Source of the DNA: Ornithodoros turicata
Taxonomy: Eukaryota > Arthropoda > Arachnida > Ixodida > Argasidae
DNA length: 64,000 nucleotides
Direction: 5' to 3'
Assembly (NCBI RefSeq): GCF_037126465.1
Contig: NW_026999353.1
Location: 372,001-436,000 of the forward strand
A program made the translations under genes and the position numbers. This document shows positions 22,616 to 33,030 of this stretch, in pieces (the stretch's first letter is position 1; every line of letters starts with the position of its first letter). The notes beneath the pieces are model-generated. The model saw nothing but the letters and a program-made list of their open reading frames with translations, ran no database searches and was not told the DNA's origin.

Positions 22616-23029
22616 ACGTCCTCAAACTTCCCTCTCTCTCTCTTACGCGATAATTTACTACAAACGAGCTGTTCAGAAATAAGTGCCGTTGATGTAAATG
22701 GACAGTTCACTCTTTTTCTGGATAAATTACGATCAATTATTAATATTTCTAGTTACATTCCTCAGTATCGATATTTCGACCAACCGATGTGTCCTTGGAT
22801 GCCATCAACGATTTTAAATACATCAAAGCAGAAATCTTATTGGTACCCAAAATGTAAGAAGGACGCACATAACATATACTACCGTTCGCAGTTTAGGAAG
22901 TATCGTAGTTTGGCAACAACGGAAATCCGAATTCGAAAGAAACAATATTACTAAAAAGCTTGTCTTGAGAAGTTGTGGTAATGCTAGGCAAACTTGGTCC
23001 GTAATTCATATTCAGTCTGAAAACGTAAT

Positions 23030-24062
23030 GTGCAACGTATAGTCCCTGACGATCATGTGGGCTTAGTCGACGAGCTTAAACAGTGTTTTACAAATGTTGG
23101 TCATGACCTCACGCGAAGCTTAACGCCGAATGTGCTCCCACTCGCCTTTAGTATAATTGGCAAAATAAGTAACACTTTTTATTTCCTTTTACATATGATG
23201 AAGTCTATGCTGTTGTAAAAGCCTAAAATCTTCTGTCTCCCCTGCGATTGATGGCATTCCCGGTACTGTCATAAGTAACAACTTTGACGTTCTCGGTGAC
23301 ACATTAACTCGTCTGTAGAACCATTCTATTGAGGTAGGCCAATATCCTGGTACATTAACAAGAGCCAAGGTTGTTACCATTTACAAGGATGGTGATCAAA
23401 ATGAATACCGTAATTACCGACCTATCTCTGTATTATCTGTAATCAACACAATCTGCAAAAAACTTAGTGCGAGGACAAATACGAGCGAGAACTGATGTTC
23501 TGAGGCTGGACTAACATAGAAGGGACAAATACAAAGAAAGCCCCAAATTGCCTAAGATTTTAAATCTTTGAGCGAGGACGAATACCTTTTTAGAAAAGTT
23601 TCAGATTATTTCTACCGCGCAACATTGCTTCCGCGCTATGCGGTCCGCTTCTTCAGCTGTGGTAACTGCCGCCGAATTTATTAAAAACGCGTTAAACGAC
23701 AACCTTTTGGTTGCTGGCATCTTTATAGACTCGAAAAAAGGCTTCGATATGATGGGCCATGAAATTCTACTGACAAAAATAGAGTGGTATGGCTTCCAAG
23801 CCTTACATTGTTTTAGCTGTCTGTCTTCACGTACACAGGAAGTCCTACTCAGCAATGCTATTTCCCAGCCTCGATGCATATCAATAGGAGTACCACAGGG
23901 GTCCCTTCTGGGGCCCATATTACTTTCTTCATATATTAACGATCTTCCGAGAGACCTTAAAAAATCCAGATGTGCAATGCATGCTGATGACACGAGTTTC
24001 GTTATACCTTGCACAAGTGTTGACAAATTCGATCGTGTGCTGACGGTAATTTACAATATATT
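23030..24062 (+). pseudogene. LINE ORF2 reverse transcriptase, first part
   Basis: Readable blocks are TRAKVVTIYKDGD and NYRPISVLSVINTICKK (fingers), then DSKKGFDMMGHEILLTKI, GVPQGSLLGPILLSSYINDL and MHADDTSFV (palm). The usual F/YADD box is HADDT here, a change expected to hurt catalysis. About 100 bases at 23,471-23,571, bounded by near-identical GCGAGGACAAATAC copies, interrupt the fingers-to-palm junction. The frame stops at 24,066, where the LTR element is inserted, and resumes at 27,745. Confidence 0.8.
23471..23585. repeat. Short insertion bounded by 14-bp direct repeats
   Basis: GCGAGGACAAATAC at 23,471 and GCGAGGACGAATAC at about 23,572 bracket roughly 100 bases that do not code for RT and separate two RT blocks that should be adjacent. 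This fits a small insertion with a target duplication; identity unknown. Confidence 0.45.
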
Positions 24063-24066
24063 AATG

Positions 24067-24215
24067 TGTAGTGCGACGTGATCCAAGAGACAATGAAGTG
24101 CTGACTACAGCACGCTCACGCTTCTGGAGCCCGTGCTCCGAATAAACACTTCTCTTCTGCCGCCGCACTGGCCGATCTGGTTGTCTCTTTCTCTGGCTCC
24201 GGTCGAGCTCCCACA
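24067..24215 (+). repeat. 5' LTR of the CsRn1-like element
   Basis: Begins TGTAGTGCG and ends CCCACA, with an AATAAA signal at about 24,141. It matches 27,592-27,740 over its full length. Confidence 0.93.
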
Positions 24216-24217
24216 TC

Positions 24218-24231
24218 TGGTGACCCGGACG
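24218..24231 (+). other. Primer-binding site, tRNA-Trp type
   Basis: TGGTGACCCGGACG lies two bases after the 5' LTR. It resembles the TGGTGACCCCGACG site that CsRn1-clade elements use with tryptophan tRNA, with one change. Confidence 0.7.
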
Positions 24232-24245
24232 TACCGAACGTCTCC

Positions 24246-24508
24246 ATGACCTCCCAGGGTGGCACCGGCGCCCCCCCCCCCCCCCCTAGCCCGCCCAGCC
24301 CGCCCACTTCTCTCGCCGCGACGGAAGGCGCCCACGCTCCCGCTCGCCTCGTACGGACAACAGTCGCCGCAGGCATCCGACACCTTCGCCAGTCCCTCCG
24401 AACCCGACCACCTTTTGCTGGTACCATTGGTCGTTCGGGGCACACGCTCGTAACTGCACCCCACCCTGCACGTGGCCGGGAAACCAGCCTGGGGACCGCT
24501 AGAGGCGG
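24246..24508 (+). pseudogene. gag: Truncated gag with CHCC zinc box
   Basis: Only about 90 codons separate the primer site from the protease, whereas a CsRn1-type Gag is several hundred residues long. What remains is a proline-rich start, an arginine-rich stretch and the box [18 protein letters not shown], that is CX2HX9CX3C, followed by a stop. The capsid region is absent, so this copy could not form particles by itself. A poly-C tract near 24,273-24,286 makes the exact frame uncertain. The stop at about 24,508 overlaps the start of the pol frame (24,472). Confidence 0.75.
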
Positions 24509-25797
24509 CGTCCGCGTCCCCTCAATCTCCCTGCCGCCTCTTTTACCTGTTGGACTTGATTTCCCGGAAACGCTTTCTTGTCGACACCGGGGCTCAGGTC
24601 AGCATACTACCGGCAACTTCTTCGGAAAAGCGCAGATCACCTACGTATCACCTCGTTGCCGTAAACAACACCGGCATTCCCGTATTCGGAGAGCGATCCC
24701 TCACGCTTGACATCGGCCTCCGCCGTACTTTCCCGTGGACTTTCAAAGTGGCGGCCACCGATCAAGCCATTATCGGAGCCGATTTTCTTGAACATTTCGG
24801 CCTGCTTGTCGACCTCCGGCACCACGTTCTTCTTGACCACGGCACCAAGCTCCGCGTTGCGGGCATCGCCTCGTCTCACGCACCACAGCTCGCCACAACC
24901 ACCCTTGTGGCGCTACAATCTCCTTACGCCACCCTGCTTGGCGAATTTCCTTCACTGTGCTTACTACCAGACTGCACTAAGCCCGTCAATCACTCCGTCC
25001 TCCACTACATTTCCACCTCAGGTCCGCGGGTGCATTTCAAGCCCCGACGACTCTCTCCTGATCAACTGAAGGTAGCCCTCAGTGAATTTGACCACATGCT
25101 CGCCATTGGAATCGTCCGCACCTCCTCTAGTGACTGGGCAACGCCTCTTCATATGGTCCCCAAAAAAAACGGGGACTGGCGTCCCTGCGGAGACTACAGG
25201 GCTCTCAACGTCATCACCAAGCCCGACCGCTACCTCTTGCCCGATATTCAAGACTTTTCTTTCCACCTCGCCGGCATGAAGTTTTTCAGCAAGATTGATT
25301 TAACAAAAGCATATCATCAGATCCCTGTATCCCCCGAAGACGTCCCCAAAACCGCCATTATAACACCCTTTGGATTATTCGAGTTCTTGCGCATGCCCTT
25401 TGGGCTGCGCAATGCAGCCCAAACGTTTCAAAGATGCATTGACTCTGTTCTCCGCGGACTGCCTTTCACGTTCGCTTATATGGATGATCTGCTGGTTGCC
25501 AGTGCGACCGAACAGGAGCACCACGACCACCTCCGCCAGGTTTTCTCCCGCCTCGATGCTCATGGCATCGTTATCAACCTACAGAAATGTGAGTTCGGAA
25601 AGACATCTCTAGAAATCCTTGGACATCACGTACCTGCTGACGGGATAGCTCCCCTCCCTCAAAAGACCCAGCCCATCATGGACTATCCAGTTCCATCCTC
25701 CGTGCGCCAGTTGCGAAGATTTCTCGGCCTTGTCAACTACTACCGCCGTTTCGTCCCGCTTGTGCAGCACTTCTCTCCCCCCTCGAAGACCTCCTGA
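24472..25797 (+). CDS. pol: Pol part 1: protease and reverse transcriptase
   Basis: An open frame of 441 codons. The protease signature [12 protein letters not shown] lies at about residue 35, and [17 protein letters not shown] is the ILG-x-D-like block at about residue 95. RT follows: [20 protein letters not shown] and CGDYRALN (fingers), [33 protein letters not shown], then [11 protein letters not shown] with an intact YxDD box at about residue 340, and the thumb [14 protein letters not shown]. The frame ends after 441 codons at a one-base shift near 25,785; RNase H continues in the next frame. All RT catalytic motifs look intact. Confidence 0.9.
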   Translation: MAGKPAWGPLEAASASPQSPCRLFYLLDLISRKRFLVDTGAQVSILPATSSEKRRSPTYHLVAVNNTGIPVFGERSLTLDIGLRRTFPWTFKVAATDQAIIGADFLEHFGLLVDLRHHVLLDHGTKLRVAGIASSHAPQLATTTLVALQSPYATLLGEFPSLCLLPDCTKPVNHSVLHYISTSGPRVHFKPRRLSPDQLKVALSEFDHMLAIGIVRTSSSDWATPLHMVPKKNGDWRPCGDYRALNVITKPDRYLLPDIQDFSFHLAGMKFFSKIDLTKAYHQIPVSPEDVPKTAIITPFGLFEFLRMPFGLRNAAQTFQRCIDSVLRGLPFTFAYMDDLLVASATEQEHHDHLRQVFSRLDAHGIVINLQKCEFGKTSLEILGHHVPADGIAPLPQKTQPIMDYPVPSSVRQLRRFLGLVNYYRRFVPLVQHFSPPSKTS

Positions 25798-25838
25798 AAT
25801 CCCCTAAGACCCCCCGCCAATCTCTGCCGTGGACCGGC

Positions 25839-27431
25839 GTGCACGACACCGCTTTCAAGGCCGTCAAGCAAGCCCTTGCCGACGCCACCCTCTTAGCCAA
25901 CCCCCGCCCCAATGCCCCGCTCTCCCTGCTTATGGATGCCTCCGCCCAGGCTGTCGGCGCCGCACTCCAGCAAGAGGTTGACTCCTGCCCACAGCCCATT
26001 GCATTTTTCTCACGGAAGCTATCATCAGCAGAGTCACGATATAGCGCATTCAGCAAAGAGCTCCTGGCAGCTTACTCAGCCGTTCGCTATTTCCGCCATT
26101 TTCTCGAGGGGCGGTCCTTCACACTCTGGACGGATCACAAGCCTCTAGTCGGAGCCATGGCGTCGGCCGGACGCAACTACTCTCCGCGGGAAATCCGTCA
26201 CCTTTCCTACATAGCGGAGTTCACAACCGACATTCGTCACATCGCTGGCTCCGCGAATGTAGTGGCTGACGCCCTCAGCCGCATCTCCACCCTTTCCTCC
26301 AGCCCGCTCTCAATCGCGGACTTGGCTACCGCCCAGGCACGGGACCCCGAACTGCAACGGCTTCGCACCGCGTCTACCGGTCTCAAGCTCCAAGATATCT
26401 CGTACCCTTTAACTCCGACCCCCGCGCTCTGCGACATCTCCGGTGCATCCCCTCACCCTCTTGTCCCTGACGCCCTCCGGAAACCCATAATCAATAGCAT
26501 CCACGGCCTCGCACACCCCGGCGTACGCGCCACCATTACGCTGATCACGGATCGCAACGTATGGCCGGGAGTGCGCCAGGACGTCAGAAGATGGGTCCGC
26601 GCTTGCACTCCTTGCCAGCTATCAAAGTGCCACCGCCACACAAAGTCTCCGATTGGCACGTTCCTCCCCCCGTCACACCGCTTTGCTACCGTGCACATCG
26701 ACATCGTGGGCCCCCTCCTTCACTCTCATGGCCAACGATACATTCTCACATGCGTGGATCGCTTCGCCCGTTGGCCAGAGGCAACCCCCATGGCGGATTC
26801 AACGGCCGAAACGGTCGCTTCCACGTTTCTTTCCTCCTGGATCGCCCGTTTCGGCGTGCCAACGGAAGTCGTCACAGATCGCGGTCCCCAATTCGAGAGC
26901 CGCCTATTCACAGCATTCACCAAGCTCCTTGGTACCACGCGCCTCCGCACCACCGCGTACCATCCTGCCTCCAACGGCTTCTTGGAGCGGTTGCATCGGC
27001 ATCTCAAGCAAGCCCTGATGGCCCGCGGCGCGCCCCAGCACTGTACCGAGAATCTGCCGCTGGTCCTCCTCGGCATTCGCGCGGCCTTGAAGACTGACAT
27101 CCAGTGTTCCTCCGCGGAATTGGTATACGGCACCACCATCCGCCTACCTGCTGACGTGTTTCATGTCTCCCCCCTGCCGCCCGATGCCCCCTCTGACTAC
27201 GTGCGCCGTCTACTAGACTCTCCCGCCTTCATCCTACGGCTACCCGCCCTCCCCCGCCGTCGCCGGGATACCTTCCCAAGGCTCTCTCTGAAGCCTTGCA
27301 CATTTTCCTCCGCGTGGACAGGCTTCGACGGGCTCTTCAGGCCCCATATTCCGGCCCGCACAAAGTGCTCCGTCATGGAACGAAGACCCTCGTCATCGAC
27401 CTCAACGGCAAGCCGGAAACGGTGTCCATAG
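25839..27431 (+). CDS. pol: Pol part 2: RNase H and integrase
   Basis: An open frame of 530 codons. RNase H shows [26 protein letters not shown] and LWTDHKPLV. Integrase has the zinc-binding [11 protein letters not shown] and CTPCQLSKC (H...H...CX2C), then the catalytic D-D-E set: [19 protein letters not shown] and [15 protein letters not shown]. The tail after about residue 470 is out of frame: the true integrase C terminus with [14 protein letters not shown], a GPY/F-like module, continues at 27,296-27,589. One frameshift at each end is therefore all that disables an otherwise well-preserved Pol. Confidence 0.9.
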   Translation: MHDTAFKAVKQALADATLLANPRPNAPLSLLMDASAQAVGAALQQEVDSCPQPIAFFSRKLSSAESRYSAFSKELLAAYSAVRYFRHFLEGRSFTLWTDHKPLVGAMASAGRNYSPREIRHLSYIAEFTTDIRHIAGSANVVADALSRISTLSSSPLSIADLATAQARDPELQRLRTASTGLKLQDISYPLTPTPALCDISGASPHPLVPDALRKPIINSIHGLAHPGVRATITLITDRNVWPGVRQDVRRWVRACTPCQLSKCHRHTKSPIGTFLPPSHRFATVHIDIVGPLLHSHGQRYILTCVDRFARWPEATPMADSTAETVASTFLSSWIARFGVPTEVVTDRGPQFESRLFTAFTKLLGTTRLRTTAYHPASNGFLERLHRHLKQALMARGAPQHCTENLPLVLLGIRAALKTDIQCSSAELVYGTTIRLPADVFHVSPLPPDAPSDYVRRLLDSPAFILRLPALPRRRRDTFPRLSLKPCTFSSAWTGFDGLFRPHIPARTKCSVMERRPSSSTSTASRKRCP

Positions 27432-27589
27432 ACCGCACCAAGCCAGCCTTCATCGACGCTCCCTCCGTGCAGGCCTTCGACACGCCTCTTCCATCGGGCC
27501 CGGTGTCCGCCGCCCCGCGCCCTAAAAAGTCCGTTTCCTGGGCTCCCTTGCTTCGGACGATCCTTCCAGTCCCCCGAGGGGGAGGGTAG
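27296..27589 (+). CDS. pol: Integrase C-terminal (GPY/F-like) segment in shifted frame
   Basis: This frame carries [33 protein letters not shown] and a proline-rich end, and it stops directly before the polypurine tract. It continues the integrase whose main frame ends at 27,431; the switch is near 27,260. Confidence 0.8.
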   Translation: MHIFLRVDRLRRALQAPYSGPHKVLRHGTKTLVIDLNGKPETVSIDRTKPAFIDAPSVQAFDTPLPSGPVSAAPRPKKSVSWAPLLRTILPVPRGGG

Positions 27590-27591
27590 TT
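27575..27591 (+). other. Polypurine tract
   Basis: GAGGGGGAGGGTAGTT directly precedes the 3' LTR, in the position from which plus-strand DNA synthesis is primed. Confidence 0.8.
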
Positions 27592-27740
27592 TGTACTGTG
27601 CCGTGATCCAAGAGACAATGAAGTGCTGACTACAGCACGCTCACGCTTCTGGAGCCCGTGCTCCGAATAAACACTTCTCTTCTGCCGCCGCACTGGCCGA
27701 TCCGGTTGTCTCTTTCTCTGGCTCCGGTCGAGCTCCACCA
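27592..27740 (+). repeat. 3' LTR of the CsRn1-like element
   Basis: Begins TGTACTGTG, ends CTCCACCA, and is followed by the AATG target duplication. It contains the AATAAA signal near 27,666. Confidence 0.93.
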
Positions 27741-27744
27741 AATG

Positions 27745-28430
27745 AATAGTTTGGATCTAACAAACTCACGTTAAACATAGATAAACCTTGTGCGACTGTC
27801 TTTCGTAGCACTTGGTGTAAATTACAAAGCTTCACACTCAATGTACCACGAGAAACTTGTACAGCAAGCTAATGAAGTTGAACACCATGGTGTAATTATC
27901 GCCGAGCATCTCCAGTGGAGGCCTCACATTCAACATGTTTGTCAAAAACTTTCTAAGGCTTCTTCCCTCCCCTTACTTGCAAGACAACTGTTCCTATTAG
28001 TGTACTACGCCGTATTTATTTCACTCTTTCTCATTGACATTTGCTTTACGGTACAGAAGCATGGGGCCATAGCCATCAGTCCTATGTTGAACCTATTGTT
28101 TGGCTACAGAAAAGATGTTTTCGGACCATGACTTTCACAAACCGTCGCAGCGCCTCCTTGGCGTACAGCTTTACTTATGCACAATATTGTAATGCATTTA
28201 TGTTCATGTATTTACAGCACTTATGGATCGTAATTATCCGTTTTCTGTTCATTTGTTACAACTCAAATTGAGGTCGACCAGAGAGAGAGATTTAGGGAAC
28301 TTTAACCTTAGGAAGGTCAATAATATTGATGGCAGTAGATCTGGGACATTTCAAGGATTGAAAATGTGGAAGTCCCTTGCCATAGACACAAAAAGAGCGC
28401 GTAACTTAACCCCCCCCCCTCACTAGGTTC
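27745..28430 (+). pseudogene. LINE ORF2, C-terminal part downstream of the LTR insertion
   Basis: The interrupted RT resumes with SLTLNIDKTC, the block that follows the FADD box in CR1-type RTs. It continues through EHLQWRPHIQHVCQKLSKASS, YGTEAWGHSHQSYVEPIVWLQ and KRCFRTMTFTNRR. Frame changes and stops occur throughout. The blocks are colinear with 23,030-24,062, which shows that the LTR element inserted into a previously continuous ORF2. Confidence 0.8.
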
Positions 28431-28658
28431 TGTTTTGAATGTCTACAGTAGCTGTGTTCTAATCAGGTTATGTACTCATCATAACATTTTTTTACACGTG
28501 TTGTTCGTATTGATGTGTTGTCCGGAATGCTGCACTTGAGTTTTCCATGCTGCTGCAAGTGAAATGGTTCCCGTAAATCATTGAAGCAGACCCACTACTA
28601 GCAAACTGCTATGGGTCTGCAAGTGTTCGCTACTTCTACCATTGTCCAGTATCGCAAT

Positions 28659-28685
28659 AAACAGCCAATTCAATTCAATTCAATC
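28659..28685 (+). repeat. LINE 3' terminal AATTC repeats
   Basis: CAATAAACAGCC is followed by AATTC repeated about four times, then unrelated sequence. Short tandem tails instead of poly(A) are typical of CR1/L2-group LINEs. Confidence 0.7.
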
Positions 28686-28689
28686 TCGG

Positions 28690-29160
28690 CGAACCTCACG
28701 AATGGCTGCGCTGTCGCAATACGAGCCCAAGAAGTATCTGTAGTACTCCAAGGAAGTATCTGTACTCGATCGGTTGTGAATAGGCGTTGCAAGGACAAAG
28801 GTTTTTTGTTTTTTTTTTGCTTGTTTTGGACGTCATTTTCTAGGGCTCTTACCATTTAGTCTTCATAGAGACCGTCTCAACCACCAATCCCTTTATCGTG
28901 ACGGTGCCGAGAACTTCTTAACGGCTGAACTTCATGTGGGAAGAAGGTTACGACCACCAAAACATTCATGTCACACGACCGTAAAATTATTGCCGTCTTT
29001 CTTCACAAGTCTGACGCGAGAGTGACAAGAACGTTGACGCCCGATGGCAGCGCGTTACGCACAAATGTAATCGCCGAATTGCCGTTGCCGGTGAAGCTGG
29101 ACAACCGAGGATCAAATTGATGGTCTATGGTCTATAGAGGTAGTTTCCTTTACAAAAAAC
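28690..29160. other. No recognised gene
   Basis: Nothing identified beyond a duplicated AAGTATCTGTA motif near 28,730-28,760 and a poly-T run. Confidence 0.4.
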
Positions 29161-29165
29161 TTACA

Positions 29166-29411
29166 TTACTCGCTGTGTATAGCCGTATTGCCAACTACAG
29201 GGTGCGACAAGCGGCCCACCCGAACGCAGACTCCATTATCAAGGGACCCTTCTTCCAAAATACGAAAGATGGGCTCACTATCGGCCTCCTTGTATTCCCA
29301 ACTGTAGGATGGGACAAGCGTAAGCTTGCCCAAATCACGCTTCAAAAATAAAGCGCCATCTGCGGCAAAGCAAGCGCCACCCGTGGCACGCAGGGGCTCA
29401 TTGGAACTCAT
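29166..29411 (-). pseudogene. LINE 3'-end fragment
   Basis: Minus-strand GGGCAAGCTTACGCTTGTCC and the neighbouring CCTACAGTTGG(C/G)AATAC sequence (about 29,294-29,335) recur at 63,386-63,425, where they form the 3' flank of an L1/Tx1-like LINE, and on the other strand at 34,100-34,140. A degenerate second copy is at about 29,190. Confidence 0.45.
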
Positions 29412-29474
29412 CGCCTCCTTCCGCTTCGTATCCGTGTATTGTCATACGTATGAAAGGAAGAAATAGCGGATCTG

Positions 29475-29640
29475 AAATGTTACTTCTACGATCGCCACAA
29501 ACGCGAATTGTGTTCTAGCGACTGCTACTCATCATCTGTGCCAGCTATGCAAGAGTGCTGGTGTGGTGGAAGCGTGAACAATCAAAATGGCGATGATAAC
29601 GACGACGACGATTGAGTTTTCGAAAACAAATCAATTTGAT
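29475..29640 (+). repeat. Dispersed ~200-bp repeat, copy 1
   Basis: Shares GTTAC...CGATCRCC.CAAACGCGA, TCATC.GTGCCAG and GACGACGACG...GAGTT blocks, in order, with 33,785-33,980 (minus) and 54,605-54,835 (plus). It is the most divergent of the three. Probably a SINE or MITE; no tRNA-like head recognised. Confidence 0.5.
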
Positions 29641-30364
29641 ATTGGTGACATGGTCTGGCTCAAAGCTATCCCCCCTTTCCTTTCTTTTTTCCCCCTTCCT
29701 GCGATGATTTTTGTGCGTGATGTCCTTTGGTATCATCGAGCGTTTGCGGAAACCCTATGTTCAGGAAAGCACACTATCGCGTGTTTTAAAAGATCAATTA
29801 GCATTCTAGTTAAAACGTACGGTAACGGAATATGTAAAATTAACGGTCCACAACGTCGTGCAAGCCACTTCGAGGGAATCGAGCGATTCACTAACCATGT
29901 CTTCCGAAGCGTTACCGTTAAAACCTTCCGATGTGCTAGAACGCTCTATTTGTTCCTATGGCAATGAAGCTGAACGAGTGAGTGCCAGCTTGCACCACCA
30001 CTCGGACGACTCATGTTCGACCGTGTGGTTCTAAATACGTGGTTACGCAGCGTATAGGTTTCTGAATTCTGTGGTAGGATAAGTAGTCCATGCAGCGTAC
30101 GCCGTAAGGCTTGGTTCACGCTGCTGCGTTTCATCGCGTGCAGACACAGGCGTGCGTATATGAACGTCAGAAGCGATCGGCTGGTAGCGGTGATTGTGAA
30201 GGGCTCGCCGTTGTCGGCCTCACAGAGGTGGGAAACGTCACAGCTGACGACCGTGGACAATGTGCGTCTGGAGCCGACTTCTAAGGGAACCGCACTGACA
30301 TATGTCCGGAAGCGTCTGAGGAAACACAGGAGAACCCCAGGTTCGAAATCCCGGGAACTTCACA
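29641..30364. other. No recognised gene
   Basis: Short open frames only. The GTTGTCGGCCTCACAGAG motif seen near 6,015 recurs here at about 30,208. Confidence 0.4.
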
Positions 30365-30366
30365 TA

Positions 30367-31630
30367 CGAGGGTGGTTCCATAAGTTTCCGGCCCGACCAA
30401 CTTTTAATAGTCATAGAGACGAAACAAGTGTATCACATTTCGACATAGTCACCCTTAACTTCGATGCACTTAATTGACACCTTTCAATCAGCATTCTTCT
30501 ACCCATGAAAAAATAGTCCGAAGTTTTGTCCGCAAAATGCTGGAAAACTGCCTCTTGCACCTCACTATCGTTTTGAAATCTCCGTCCTCTGAGATCCCTC
30601 TTCAAGTTTGAGAACAGGAAGTAGTCACTCGGTGCCAAGTCTGGACTGTAGGCTGGGTGGTGGATTTCTTCAAAGCCGCACTCCTTCAGTGCAGCCTTGG
30701 CAACAGAAGCCGTGTGGACAGGGGCATTGTCCTGGGGCAACCGGACACCTCGGCTCAACCTGCAGCGCCTCTTTTCCTTGATGGCGTCTCGCAGTCGGTG
30801 CAGGAGTGAAGCATAATAAGTCGCATTCACTGTGGTGTTCCTCTCTCTGAAGTCGATGAGGAGGATCCCGTGACAATCCCAAAATATTGTTGCCATGATC
30901 TTCTTTGTGGATTGTGTGACCTTGGCTTGCGCCATTCCATCGACTCCTTTTTCGAAAGGGGATCATAGTAGAGCACCATAGTCTCATCCCCTGTGACAAT
31001 TGACTTCAATATTTCTTCTTCGTTCTCTTGACAGAGCTCCAAAAACTCGTTGGCACAGACGACGCGCCGTTGCTTTTGAACTGACGAGAGAAGTCGTTGC
31101 ACCCATCTCGCACTGACCTTTTTCATGTGAAGGCCCTCGCCGATGATGCGAAAAACGGTTGTTTTGGAAAGCCTCAGCCTTTCTGAGATTTCCTTCACCT
31201 TCAGACGTCTGTCGCTCAGCACTTCTTCCTCGACAAATTTTCTTTTGTCACTACTTCCACTGCACGACCATCGCGTGGATCATCTTCAATGGACTCTCGC
31301 CCCAGTCGAAACTGCTTAGCCCAGTCTTTTACCATTGTGTACGACGGAGAGGCTTCCCTGTACACGTTATCCAGTCGCGCTTTAATTTCCTTAGGCGAAA
31401 GTCCCTCTTTTGTCAAGAATTTTATCACAGCGCGGTACTCGATTTTTTCCATTTTAACTGAAGAGTGCACCCTGGCTGTTTGAAATGCCGCTCTCCAACC
31501 GACAAAAGCATGGAGAGGGTTGAGGGTGGTGCTCCGGCCCTCCAATAGATGGCGCCACGCGTCCTTAATCGCATTTTCAAATTCGCGCGCATTTTCTGCC
31601 TCGGGCCGGAAACTTATGGAACCACCCTCG
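30367..31630 (-). mobile_element. mariner transposon, 1,264 bp
   Basis: Thirty-base terminal inverted repeats (30,367-30,396 and 31,601-31,630) match perfectly and are flanked by TA on both sides (30,365-30,366 and 31,631-31,632). Length, TA target and the transposase inside are those of a classical mariner. The transposase is read on the minus strand and is frameshifted, so the copy cannot move by itself, but its intact ends could still be mobilised. Confidence 0.95.
30474..31450 (-). pseudogene. mariner transposase, DD34D, two frameshifts
   Basis: Three overlapping frames make up the protein. The N-terminal part (to about 31,216) has MEKIEYRAVIKFLTKEGLSP and a helix-turn-helix-like start. 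The middle part (about 31,222-30,930) has LSDRRLKVKEISERLRLSKT and the first catalytic Asp in TGDETM. The C-terminal part has ATIFWDCHGILLIDF, the second Asp in PQDNAPVH and the third in YSPDLAPSDYFLF. I count exactly 34 residues between the second and third Asp, the mariner DD34D spacing. Indels near 31,225 and 30,930 break the frame; the catalytic residues themselves are kept. Confidence 0.92.
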
Positions 31631-31764
31631 TACATGCGTGGTGCCGCAACTGTCACCCAACGCGTGCCTTTCACGAAGTGTTATCGTGTCAAGTTTGATG
31701 TCCACGTTTTAGTTCGGCGTATCGCAAACTCCGGTTTGTTTGGGCGTAACTAAACTGTTACTGT

Positions 31765-32400
31765 GTAATTAATTATTATTGATATTATTATTTATTGAGC
31801 CATCAAGAGGCCGTGAGGCCACTACATGAGGGAGTGGGTATAATATCATCACAGAAACACAGCATATCAAATACATCACAATGATTAGATAGTTAATAAG
31901 CAACGCAATTACAAGGACGTAAAATGATTGCGTACTATAATACACAAGCATAATTGAGGACAAAAGGAAAATAGAATCGAATGAGTCAGGGGAAATATAC
32001 GGTTAGAGCGCCGACAAACTGGTTGTAAACATATAGCTCAGCAATATTATTAGCCAAGTCTGGTGATGTTTGTTGGGAAAATGACAGTTTGAATGTGGTT
32101 GTTTTAGAGAGGCTTCGTAGTACCTTGCGTTGATGATCGAGGCGGCTGGAAATATATGAAGAGTTGTTTATGTGACTGTCACGGAGAGCTGCTGAGTGGA
32201 AGAACTCATTAATCCTGAATATTTCTTTCTTGCTACCTCCAAGCGCTCCTTGTGTGTGCTGCGGCCATGTTGAAGTACGTATTTTCACATATAGGGACAT
32301 CAACGACTGGGAAGATCATTTTTCTCGCGCCCCTCCGAATAAACGGTACAGCGTAATATTTGATGGAGGTTCTGGGCACGAGAGGTGAACTTCCCCGGCG
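31765..32400 (-). mobile_element. Probable 3' end of an unclassified LINE
   Basis: On the minus strand, about 100 codons of fragmentary coding sequence (STWPQHTQGALGGSKKEIF and onward) lead to GGCCTCACGGCCTCTTGATGG, CTCAATAAATAAT and an AAT-rich tail. 'Hairpin then AATAAAT-type tail' endings occur in several arthropod LINE groups. No RT motif is left, so the assignment is tentative. Confidence 0.4.
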
Positions 32401-32639
32401 CCATTGTCCCCGTATATGAACACATCACACAGAGGAGGAGAAGTTATTCAGCACGCACGCATAGAAGGTGGCGATTGGTTCCCATTTGTGGCTCGATGCG
32501 GTCATTGGAGAAAACTGAAAGGATGAATACTCTGGAGAGCGGAGCACGGTGTCCAGGTGAACCAGAATTACAGAGGATACCACACCCTCTTACTGCTTAT
32601 GGACAAACAGAAGGTTTAAAAATATTAAGATAGGGAGAT

Positions 32640-33030
32640 GCCAGCGCTACACTATTAAAAAATAAGTGTACTTTGTGAGTAGAAAGGGGATAACGGCTAC
32701 CTGTTACTTCCTTTTGCTTATTAGTACACTTTAAAATAAAGAGTGTGCAGAAACTCCTTTTTGGGGAGTATACCCTTACTACCCCCTTTGGAGTGTACAG
32801 TTACTCTCCAGTAGTGAGTTCAAGGGTCTCCTCACTTTCTTCATGGAGTGAGGAGACTCCTTTTTTAGAGTGATGTGTACTCGCCAAAAGGGAGCAATAT
32901 ATGTCGCAAGAAAAAAGAGTTAACGGACACCCTTTTTTAAGAGTGCACACCCCGGTACGAATATAGGGAGTTCCTGTACTCCCTTTAGAAGACGGGGAGT
33001 TGACTTCAAAAAAACGAAATTGAAAAAAAA
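32640..33030. repeat. ACTCC/GGAGT-rich repeat cluster
   Basis: Short mirrored motifs (ACTCCTTTTT, GGGGAGT, GGAGTGTAC, TTAAGAGTG) recur about every 20-40 bases in both orientations, and CACTTTAAAATAAAGAGTG near 32,728 is itself palindromic. Probably one or more decayed foldback MITEs. Boundaries unclear. Confidence 0.45.

Larger units (their letters stand above)
24067..27740 (+). mobile_element. CsRn1-like Ty3/gypsy LTR retrotransposon, 3,674 bp, complete ends
   Basis: Two 149-bp LTRs that differ at six positions by my count bracket the element. Flanking AATG (24,063-24,066 and 27,741-27,744) is a 4-bp target duplication. It is inserted in the RT of the CR1-like LINE, whose coding sequence continues on both sides. 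The primer-binding site is of tryptophan-tRNA type and the Gag Cys-His box is CHCC rather than CCHC; both are known marks of the CsRn1 clade. Gag is mostly deleted, so the copy is short. Pol is broken by two frameshifts. Confidence 0.93.
20581..28685 (+). mobile_element. CR1-like LINE with ORF1 and ORF2, interrupted by an LTR element
   Basis: A coiled-coil/FP-domain ORF1, an APE endonuclease, a reverse transcriptase and a 3' end closing in AATTC repeats follow one another on the plus strand. The order, the GVPQGSLLGPILLSSYINDL-type RT and the short-tandem-repeat tail fit the CR1/L2/Daphne group; the exact clade is an inference. The copy is full length or nearly so, but it carries many frameshifts and is split at 24,066 by a 3.67-kb LTR retrotransposon. 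The 5' end is placed where homology to the preceding LINE stops. Confidence 0.8.
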
